From CAZDCD01 sp964503885 (GTDB lineage: Bacteria; Bacteroidota; Bacteroidia; Bacteroidales; UBA10428), in NCBI GenBank assembly GCA_964503885.1, contig CAZDCD010000030.1, positions 1 to 50,577 of the forward strand: 50,577 bases of DNA, given 5' to 3'. The position numbers and the translations under genes are program-made. Positions within the stretch are counted from its first letter, which is position 1. Every line of letters begins with the position of its first letter. The notes beneath the pieces were generated by a model that did not search any database, was not told where the DNA came from, and saw nothing but the letters and a program-made list of their open reading frames with translations. This document shows positions 43,863-50,577 of this stretch, piece by piece.

Positions 43863-46800
43863 TTAGAAGGTTATTTTTGTTCCGATTGTATAAACAGCCT
43901 GCATCGGATAGACTGCTTTATCCACTCCGGTACTGATTGGAGTACCGCTTACTTCAGGTGTAAATCCTTTATAGGTAAAAAAGGTATAAGGACGCTGGGC
44001 CGCTATAAAAACTCTCCAGTCCGGGATAAATTTGATCTTATGAATGGTGTATCCTACCTGGATATTCTGAACACGGACATACGAACCATTTTCAACAAAA
44101 AAATCATTCGTCTGTTGGATGAAAGAGTAGTTAAATGCCTCTGCAGACGGGTACTTATCTGACATATTTTCCGGTGTCCACCGGTTCTCATAAAAATCCT
44201 GATCGTAATTGCCATCGGCAAAAATATCACGATTCATTCTTTTTGCGTTCAAAATCTTATTACCTAGCTGGCCCTGGAGCGATAAGCTGAAATCAATGTT
44301 CTTATAATTCAGTCCGAAATCTATTCCCCCGATCAGCCATGGTATTGCGCTTCCAAGGTAAACCTTGTCTTTTTCGTCAATAACATTGTCTCCATTCTGA
44401 TCTTTGTACCCAAAAAAACCTTTGTCTTTAATGATCTGGCTCACAGGGTCCTGAAGTGCGTCCCCTTCACTCTTGTAGACTTTAGCGATCTCATACCCGT
44501 AAAATGATCCGATAGGATGGCCGACGGCTGTCCGCGTGGTATAATTTCCACGTACATAAGCACCGGGAATGTAATCACGGCCTTCAAGTTTTGTTACTTC
44601 ATTATGAATGGTTGTGGCGTTAAATCCCAGGGAATATCCTGCATGTTCAGAAAATTTATCATTCCAGGTCAGGCTTAATTCAAAACCGGAATTCAGGACA
44701 TTTCCATTATTTCCCAGCAACTCTGCCACACCTCCTCCTGTGGCAATCGGCACATAGAATACCACATTTTTAGTAATCCGGTGATAATAATCGGCATGCC
44801 CCGATAACCTGTTATTCGATGAACTAAAATCCATGCCCATATCATATTCACTGACTACTTCCCATTTCAGGTAATTCTGGACAACTGTCTGAGCTCCGAT
44901 ACCGTCTACCAGGTTATCGCCAAAAACAGCTGAACTGGCAGCCCCGCTTGACCCCAGGATGACCGATGAATTGGCCGGGATATTGTCGTTACCCAGCATT
45001 CCCCAGCTGGCTCTTAATTTGAGGTATTGAATTTTTTGCTGGTTTTTCAGGAAATCTTCACCGGTTAAGACCCAGCCTAAACCAACAGAAGGGAAATAGC
45101 CCCATTTTTGCTGGTATTTTGAGCTTGCATCAGCCCTGAATGTTACCGTTGCCAGGTATTTATCATTGTAATTATAGGTGCCGCGTGTGAAGAACGACAA
45201 ACCATTATAGCGCTTGGCACCGTCATTTGCGTACCTGTCCCTGAAAGAACCCGTGACCAGGTATTTTGACTGTTCATCAATGCCGGGAACATCAATGGCC
45301 TTACCGGTCAGAAATTCAGTTTGTTCCATACGGGTGGATTGCCCGAGGAGCAGTGAATAATTGTGCGGACCGATACTGTTTCTGAACGTTAACAGGTTAT
45401 CGATGATCTGTTTGCTGGCCGTGTTGAATGTCTTGGTAAGGCCCGATTTCAATTCTCCCTGTGACCCTCCGACATAGAACTGTGGCGTATAATCCCTCGA
45501 GTCCCAATTGTTATAATCCAGATTATACGAGGTTTTGAAAGTAACCTTGTTCTCAATCAGATTAAATTCTGTATAGGCACTGAATAACAGCTTATTACCC
45601 TTTTCATAATTATCGTTGTAATAAGCTGTTGCCACCGGGTTCCCGTATTGATTCCCATACCCGTAGCTTTGCGGTGCACCGAAGCGAACCGGGTAGGCAT
45701 CGGTATTTGCCGGATCATAGACCGGATAGACGGGGGGACTTACAAATGCGCTGAAAAAAGCATTATCGTCCGAAATATATTTATCATATTTTGACAGCAC
45801 ACTGTTTAATCCGATCTTCAGCAAATTGCTTACGTTCTGATCGAGCCTGCCGCGAATATTGAACCGGCGGTAATCGTTGCTGGCATCCATTATCCCATTC
45901 TGATAAAAGTAATTGGCTCCGAATGAATAGACGGCCTTTTCTGTTGATCCCGATATGTCCAGGCTGTGATTGGTCATACCGGCATTCCGCACAAGTTCTT
46001 TATACCAGTCGGTACTTACCGGGTAATCCGATGGAACTTTCGGTACATAGTCAGAAATATTTTCATTCGCTTCGTTGACCAGTGTAATGTACTGATCTTT
46101 CGTGGCCATAGGCAAAATATTTACAGGGACCTGTATACCGGCGTAACCGTTATACCTTACGACGGGTTTGCCCGATTTACCTTTTTTGGTGGTGACCAGA
46201 ATAACTCCGTTTGCTGCCCTGACACCGTAAATTGCAGCTGCCGAAGCATCCTTGAGGATAGTTAAATCCTCAATGTCATCTGCACTCAGAAAATCGATGT
46301 TCTCTACAAAAATACCGTCGACCAGGTAAAGCGGATTGGCATAATCACCGATGGAACCTATACCTCTTATTTTTACAGAAGCTCCGCTACCCGGAGCTCC
46401 GTTATTAATAATTTGCACACCAGCTACCCTTCCCTGTAGAGCTTGTAACGGATTTGCAACAGCCTGCCGGCTTAACACTTCACCTTTAACAGTGACTATC
46501 GGCGCAGTTAAATCCTTGGCTTTCTGAGTTCCATAACCTACAACCACTACTTCATCCAAAGCCTGTATATCTTCTACCAATACAGCATTGATTGTAGTTC
46601 TGTTATTTACCGGAATTTCAGCGTTCAGAAAACCAATATAGGAAAACAACAAAACCGGTTCTGAAGTAGTGAGTACTATGGTATACCGGCCATTCCCGTC
46701 TGTTACGGTTCCGTTTTGGGTGCCTTTCTCCACAACATTCACACCGATTAAAGGCGTGTTGTTCTTATCCCCGGCAACGATGCCTGTAACAGTGATCTGC

Positions 46801-46961
46801 CGTGCAGATGTTTGCTCCGTATCACTTTTCTTAGCAAGAAACAGGTTGCTTTTTTCGCTTACATTATTGTGCGCGGCCAGAAATGAAATGGAAAACGGAA
46901 TTATACTTAGAAAAAGGCAAATTCTTTTGCAGGCAGTAAGGTAGATACGTAACATATTCAT
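43863..46961 (-). CDS. SusC/RagA-family TonB-dependent transporter (PUL 2)
   Basis: A 1032-residue outer-membrane transporter. Signal segment (about 1-31), carboxypeptidase-regulatory-like domain (about 55-130), plug (about 140-255, EVVVVGYGTQKAKDLTAPIVTV) and beta-barrel to the end. Unlike the PUL 1 transporter it lacks an STN domain, in line with regulation by a separate LuxR-type sensor and not by FecR. First gene of the operon. Its 268-base upstream gap holds an AT-rich leader; boxes resembling TATTTG are present but no full promoter match is seen. Confidence 0.95.
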   Translation of the reverse strand: MNMLRIYLTACKRICLFLSIIPFSISFLAAHNNVSEKSNLFLAKKSDTEQTSARQITVTGIVAGDKNNTPLIGVNVVEKGTQNGTVTDGNGRYTIVLTTSEPVLLFSYIGFLNAEIPVNNRTTINAVLVEDIQALDEVVVVGYGTQKAKDLTAPIVTVKGEVLSRQAVANPLQALQGRVAGVQIINNGAPGSGASVKIRGIGSIGDYANPLYLVDGIFVENIDFLSADDIEDLTILKDASAAAIYGVRAANGVILVTTKKGKSGKPVVRYNGYAGIQVPVNILPMATKDQYITLVNEANENISDYVPKVPSDYPVSTDWYKELVRNAGMTNHSLDISGSTEKAVYSFGANYFYQNGIMDASNDYRRFNIRGRLDQNVSNLLKIGLNSVLSKYDKYISDDNAFFSAFVSPPVYPVYDPANTDAYPVRFGAPQSYGYGNQYGNPVATAYYNDNYEKGNKLLFSAYTEFNLIENKVTFKTSYNLDYNNWDSRDYTPQFYVGGSQGELKSGLTKTFNTASKQIIDNLLTFRNSIGPHNYSLLLGQSTRMEQTEFLTGKAIDVPGIDEQSKYLVTGSFRDRYANDGAKRYNGLSFFTRGTYNYNDKYLATVTFRADASSKYQQKWGYFPSVGLGWVLTGEDFLKNQQKIQYLKLRASWGMLGNDNIPANSSVILGSSGAASSAVFGDNLVDGIGAQTVVQNYLKWEVVSEYDMGMDFSSSNNRLSGHADYYHRITKNVVFYVPIATGGGVAELLGNNGNVLNSGFELSLTWNDKFSEHAGYSLGFNATTIHNEVTKLEGRDYIPGAYVRGNYTTRTAVGHPIGSFYGYEIAKVYKSEGDALQDPVSQIIKDKGFFGYKDQNGDNVIDEKDKVYLGSAIPWLIGGIDFGLNYKNIDFSLSLQGQLGNKILNAKRMNRDIFADGNYDQDFYENRWTPENMSDKYPSAEAFNYSFIQQTNDFFVENGSYVRVQNIQVGYTIHKIKFIPDWRVFIAAQRPYTFFTYKGFTPEVSGTPISTGVDKAVYPMQAVYTIGTKITF

Positions 46962-47229
46962 GGCGGGTAAGGGTTAATTAATCTAAAGTTACGTGAATTC
47001 TCTCCCGGCCCCAAATATTTGATATCACAAAAAATACTTTAGTACTGATGGGTCAATAAAACCACCTCACATTTACTACTCTGATCTTCATATATTGCTT
47101 TTTTTCAGGTATTTAATTTTGAAGGCTGAAACAAAAACCAGAAAGCTGGAATTAGAATTTGGGAGTTTTGAGGAGAATTAAGAAACTAGAATTGTGTTAA
47201 ATGTTATATATTAACCTGGAAACAAATTT

Positions 47230-50073
47230 TTAGAAACCCATTATAAACTCTGTAAGGTTTGAATCATGCTCCAGGTTCAGCTTTTTTCGTATTCTGTACC
47301 TGTGATTTTCAACACTTCTGGTGGATATTCCCAATAATGAACCTATCTTTTTTGAGGACAAATTCATCCGTAAAAATGCACATAATCTTAAATCACTGGG
47401 GGAAAGACCGGGACAAGATTCCTTCAGCCGGCCAAGAAATTCCCTGTGAGCCTGTTCAAAATTATTTTCAAATATTTTCCAGTCATCACCATGAGAGATA
47501 TTCCTTTCAACAATTCTGATCGTTTCATTAACCTGCTTATCGAGGTTTCCCTGGTATTTACGGTTGTTCATCAATAACCTCTTGATCCGCATTAAAAGGT
47601 CATTCTTTTTGATTATGGCAAAGGTCGTATCGGCAAGCTGTTCTGTTTTTTGCTGTATTTCGGACCTTAACCGTTCGTTCCTCATTTTGATGAGGGCATT
47701 TTCCTTTTCTTCTCTCAAATTCAGTTCCTGGATCTTCATTCTTTTCCCGTAATATTTACTCATAAAATACAGCAATCCGAGAAATAGCAAAACGTAAACC
47801 ATATAAGCCCATAACGAAAGATAAATTGGAGGCCTGATCACGAAGGACCATTTCCGTGTATTGGATCGTTGGCCAGATTCATTCACGGCTAAAACCTCAA
47901 ACGTATAGGAATTATAAGGAAGACGTTCGTATTTGATGCTGTTCGAACGGGTTTCGGTCCAGGTTGTATCCAGTCCGGTTAGTTTAATTCTGAACGTGAC
48001 TTCTGAGCTGTATTGTGGATAGTAGAAATTAAATGTCAGTGTGTTTTGGTTGTATGGCAATACGGGTATGTCCTTAAGGCTGTTCTGATCTTTTTTAAGT
48101 AGCATTTGACGGTGCCCGGATGAATTAACTTTCTCAATATAAATGTGTCCTCCAGCATATTGAAAAACGTTGGAATGCCGGCTGATCAATGCCAATCCTT
48201 CATTAATGCAAACAATTGAGCGGTTGCTGTCAAGAGGAAGAATATATTCATTCTTTTCGATCAGTTCGCCGTTAAACAATTCAAAAGGATAGGCACCCAG
48301 CAAAACCGGTATACTATCAGTAAACCGGTAGTATAGCAGATCCTGATCGGTAATGATCCAGCAATAATCATCGTTAACAGGAATGATTTTAGTTATTACG
48401 ATACGTTCTTTTTTCGGAGACGATCTGAAAAGATCGAATGGAACAATACGATCGGTAAAATCGTTATAGGCGTATGTATTCCCCTCGTTAATAAAGATTA
48501 CCCTGTTCCTGAACCGGCATACCTTTATTTCGTTATCGCTTTTAAAACCGTTTTTACTTCCCAGGTAAGTTGTGCTTACCACCCTGGTTAAATCATCGCT
48601 CAATCTGAGTTTATAGAGGCCTTTTAATAAATGACCTGCCCAAATATTATTCAGATGATCGATTTCGATATACCTTACCGGATGTTGAAAACCGGAAACC
48701 ACATGACTGAATACCCAATTGTTTTCCTGCCGTTTATAAACCACCAGATTCGTATATGTAGATTGCAGGAGGTATTCCTTATTATCCTTGTAGAATTTAA
48801 TCATACAAAATCCTCCTGTAACATCCGAGATCTGCTCCAGATCAAGGTTCTTTACTATAAATGTGCCTTTATTATGACCGCAAATCAATTCACCATCAAA
48901 AGAACCCAGATACCAGACCTGATCCTGTGATTTGTCAATAATTTGAAAATTAAGAGCTGCGATGCCGGTCATTTTATTGATATTTAACCGGCTTGCATAC
49001 AATCCGCGGTTCGTCCCTACATAGATCAGATCATCATGGATAATTGCGGTGTAAACCGATCCGATACTGGTACGAAATCCTTTAAAGAAGGAAATTTCCG
49101 AATTGATATGAACCCTGTCAATACCTGTATCAAGACCGACCCAAAGCTGATTGTCCCTGTCCATAAACAGGCTGAGGACGGTATTATTTTGCAGTCCGTT
49201 ATTCTGATCTATTTTTTGAATGAATTTACCTTCTGCATTAAAGATATAAATACCGTCGAGGATTGTTCCGATAATATATTTTCCGTTATCGAGCCTGACA
49301 GCCCGATTAATTTTTTTTTCATACAAATCAACTGATAAATCAGGATTCCAGGGTTTGGCTGTTTTATCGGTGATTGAATATATATAAATACCCTTTTCAT
49401 AGGATGCGACCAGATATGTATCTTCTTTATACGGCAGAATCGCCCTTAATGAATTGTTTTTAAACAGGTAGGAATTATCTATGAGCCTGAGTGTATTCCC
49501 CATTATTTCAAACAGTCCTTTATCTGTGATATGAATGAGCAGCCGGTTTTCGACCTTTGAAAAACTTGAGATGATGCCGCTCGGATTGATGATCTTCACC
49601 TGCCGACCGTTATACACGAATATTTTTGAAAAAGCCTGGAAATACACCTCATTGGCCTGAATTATGATTTTCCAGATTTCTTCATTATGAAAGCTGTAAT
49701 CGTCGAGCAGGTTTTTCAGGGAATGATAGTGCATGATTCCAAATTCATCGTTTTCCCAGTACCCGAACTCCTCGTATGAACCGATGAATATTCTGCCGTT
49801 TCTGTCAACGGCTAACGACCGGATAATGCCGTGATTTGGCAACGTATAAAGTTCCCATGACTGGCCATTAAACCTTAGAAGTCCTGAATTATTACCAAAA
49901 TACATATTGCCGGTGCTGTCCTGATCAATGCTCCAATTTTGGTTTTCAGCATTATATATGTGTTTTGTGTAGTTTGTAATATAGGGCCAGCTAAGTTTGG
50001 TAAATTCCCGGGCAAAAACCGGAGAAGGCAATATCAACAGAAGTGAATATGTCATCAAACTGATAACCCGCAT
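47230..50073 (-). CDS. Y_Y_Y-domain sensor with LuxR-type DNA-binding domain (PUL 2 regulator)
   Basis: A 947-residue membrane-spanning regulator. Signal peptide (1-22), periplasmic beta-propeller repeats of the Reg_prop type (about 45-680; e.g. SLFMDRDNQLWVGLDTGIDRV and IEIDHLNNIWAGHLLKGLYKL), Y_Y_Y domain (about 685-750), one membrane helix (about 751-771), coiled coil (about 778-830) and C-terminal LuxR-like helix-turn-helix (about 890-945; KKIGSLLGISTRSVENHRYRIRKKL). There is no histidine kinase, so it is not a hybrid two-component system; it resembles SusR-like one-piece sensors but with LuxR-type HTH. It probably senses an oligosaccharide in the periplasm and activates the adjacent susC operon. 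A strong promoter lies 33 bases upstream. Confidence 0.92.
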   Translation of the reverse strand: MRVISLMTYSLLLILPSPVFAREFTKLSWPYITNYTKHIYNAENQNWSIDQDSTGNMYFGNNSGLLRFNGQSWELYTLPNHGIIRSLAVDRNGRIFIGSYEEFGYWENDEFGIMHYHSLKNLLDDYSFHNEEIWKIIIQANEVYFQAFSKIFVYNGRQVKIINPSGIISSFSKVENRLLIHITDKGLFEIMGNTLRLIDNSYLFKNNSLRAILPYKEDTYLVASYEKGIYIYSITDKTAKPWNPDLSVDLYEKKINRAVRLDNGKYIIGTILDGIYIFNAEGKFIQKIDQNNGLQNNTVLSLFMDRDNQLWVGLDTGIDRVHINSEISFFKGFRTSIGSVYTAIIHDDLIYVGTNRGLYASRLNINKMTGIAALNFQIIDKSQDQVWYLGSFDGELICGHNKGTFIVKNLDLEQISDVTGGFCMIKFYKDNKEYLLQSTYTNLVVYKRQENNWVFSHVVSGFQHPVRYIEIDHLNNIWAGHLLKGLYKLRLSDDLTRVVSTTYLGSKNGFKSDNEIKVCRFRNRVIFINEGNTYAYNDFTDRIVPFDLFRSSPKKERIVITKIIPVNDDYCWIITDQDLLYYRFTDSIPVLLGAYPFELFNGELIEKNEYILPLDSNRSIVCINEGLALISRHSNVFQYAGGHIYIEKVNSSGHRQMLLKKDQNSLKDIPVLPYNQNTLTFNFYYPQYSSEVTFRIKLTGLDTTWTETRSNSIKYERLPYNSYTFEVLAVNESGQRSNTRKWSFVIRPPIYLSLWAYMVYVLLFLGLLYFMSKYYGKRMKIQELNLREEKENALIKMRNERLRSEIQQKTEQLADTTFAIIKKNDLLMRIKRLLMNNRKYQGNLDKQVNETIRIVERNISHGDDWKIFENNFEQAHREFLGRLKESCPGLSPSDLRLCAFLRMNLSSKKIGSLLGISTRSVENHRYRIRKKLNLEHDSNLTEFIMGF

Positions 50074-50105
50074 ACTGGTAACACGTTATAATTAGAAAGG
50101 TAGAT

Positions 50106-50137
50106 CAAATCTACTATTTTTCATCCAAAAAACGCAA
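50106..50137 (-). promoter_or_regulatory. Promoter of the PUL 2 regulator gene
   Basis: On the minus strand TTG (50135-50137), spacer of 21, TAGATTTG (50106-50113): an exact match to TTG-N21-TAnnTTTG. Transcription would begin about 25 bases before the ATG at 50073. Confidence 0.7.
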
Positions 50138-50206
50138 CGGGTTCTCATAAATAGTTTTTACAGACACGCTCCAGGCAGGGCGATTTATGTGCAGAAAATG
50201 ATTATG

Positions 50207-50470
50207 AATCACGGGGATGAATCCCCAAAGCAAGCTTTGGAAACTAATTCCGCAGCAGAGCTACAGGGAACCGATCCCGCCTGGGGCGGGAGAGCTCAGC
50301 GCAGCTAATCAGACCCTCCGCCTTCGGCGGGATTATTCCCGTTGGTCATGAGACCACTTCGTTCAGTTATTCGCCACGCATTTGCGTGGCTCATGAGAAC
50401 GTTTCACTTAGTTGTTCAACTTATAAATTTCAACCTGCTTGCAGTAGGCAAGTTCACTGCGTTTTTGAAA
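50207..50470 (+). repeat. Dispersed multi-hairpin element, copy 2
   Basis: A 264-bp copy of the element at 41142-41404, with about six substitutions and one inserted base (in the CTACAGGG segment). Several changes fall in loops (CCAAAGCAAGCTTTGG) or improve pairing (CCGCCTTCGGCGG), while the CCTGC/GCAGG arm is weakened. It ends in GTTTTTGAAA and runs directly, with no spacer, into the truncated copy of the exported-protein gene. The junction lacks the final TTTG of the outer arm seen in copy 1. Confidence 0.85.
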
Positions 50471-50471
50471 G

Positions 50472-50577
50472 ATGATTTTAACATCTGCCGGAATTTACGC
50501 CCAGGATATCATTACCCGCACAAACGGAGAGAAAATAGTTTGCAGGATTGAAAAAGAAGACAGCCTGACTGTCTATT
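50472..50577 (+). pseudogene. 5'-truncated paralogue of the exported protein at 36078 (runs off the edge)
   Basis: From 50475 the sequence matches 36116-36218 with 3 differences in 103 bases, coding for the end of the signal peptide and the start of the mature protein (ILTSAGIYAQDIITRT...). The first 13 codons of the gene are replaced by the multi-hairpin element. An ATG happens to lie at 50472, but the resulting leader (MILTSAGIYAQ) is too short for a signal peptide. So this copy is probably not exported, and may be dead. The rest lies beyond the window. Confidence 0.7.

Noticed and set aside
46962..47229. Promoter for the PUL 2 susC operon
   Set aside because: TATTTG and TTTTTTG boxes are present but none has the TA pair and a TTG at 19-21 bases, so no site is called.
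50342..50551. 69-residue plus-strand frame at the right edge
   Set aside because: It joins the multi-hairpin element to the wrong phase of the truncated paralogue; the homologous phase is the one starting near 50472.

Overview
The window comes from a member of the Bacteroidota. The signs are two SusC/SusD pairs, an ECF sigma/FecR pair, lipoproteins with a Cys lipobox, a type IX secretion (T9SS) C-terminal sorting domain, and promoters of the form TTG-N21-TAnnTTTG. The T9SS domain argues against a typical gut Bacteroides and fits environmental or marine orders better; species cannot be named from this window. Almost everything here takes up and breaks down complex carbohydrate.

Layout. (1) 1-845: the right end of an IS4-family insertion sequence, abutting a decayed GH8 gene fragment (842-1243). 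(2) 1250-13682, all minus strand: a polysaccharide utilisation locus (PUL) under ECF sigma/FecR control. In order of transcription it holds sigma, FecR, SusC with an STN domain, SusD, a GH30-like lipoprotein, a GH5 enzyme with four Big_2 repeats and a T9SS tail, a YdjC-type deacetylase, and the GH8 remnant. Three strong stem-loops sit between its genes. (3) 13809-21585, minus strand: a ROK kinase, an MFS transporter, and DUF1680/GH127-type, GH97 and DUF4038/GH140-like enzymes. (4) 21753-33205, plus strand, divergent from (3): a NagC-like ROK regulator, a GlcN6P deaminase/PIG-L fusion, a NagP/FucP-type transporter, a ROK kinase, GH20, GH78 and a NagX/HGSNAT-like acyltransferase. This is a GlcNAc-type catabolic operon, and it is followed by a wrecked GH92-like gene (33217 to about 33570). 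(5) 33600-37060: a sparse stretch with tRNA-Val(GAC), two small hypotheticals, a small membrane protein and a secreted beta-rich protein. (6) 37064-50073, minus strand: a second PUL with a LuxR-type Y_Y_Y sensor-regulator, SusC, SusD, a LamG lipoprotein, GH144 and GH3. Co-occurrence of GH144 and GH3 points to beta-1,2-glucan as substrate.

Structural highlights. A 263/264-bp multi-hairpin element occurs twice (41142-41404 and 50207-50470) at about 97% identity. The 5' part of the secreted-protein gene at 36078 is repeated at the right edge (50475-50577), directly after the second element. The second PUL is therefore bracketed by direct repeats, which suggests insertion, duplication or possible excision of a 14-kb block. 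Gene remnants (GH8, GH92, the truncated paralogue) mark several rearrangement boundaries.

How the parts work together. In both PULs SusC/SusD import oligosaccharides made by surface enzymes (GH5, GH30, GH144), and periplasmic or lipoprotein exo-enzymes (GH3) finish them. The central divergent locus looks set up to release galactose, arabinofuranose, rhamnose and GlcNAc from a mixed heteroglycan. Two MFS symporters carry sugars into the cytoplasm, ROK kinases phosphorylate them, and the GlcN6P deaminase-like protein would pass amino sugar to glycolysis. The ROK regulator probably controls both divergent units from the 167-bp gap between them.
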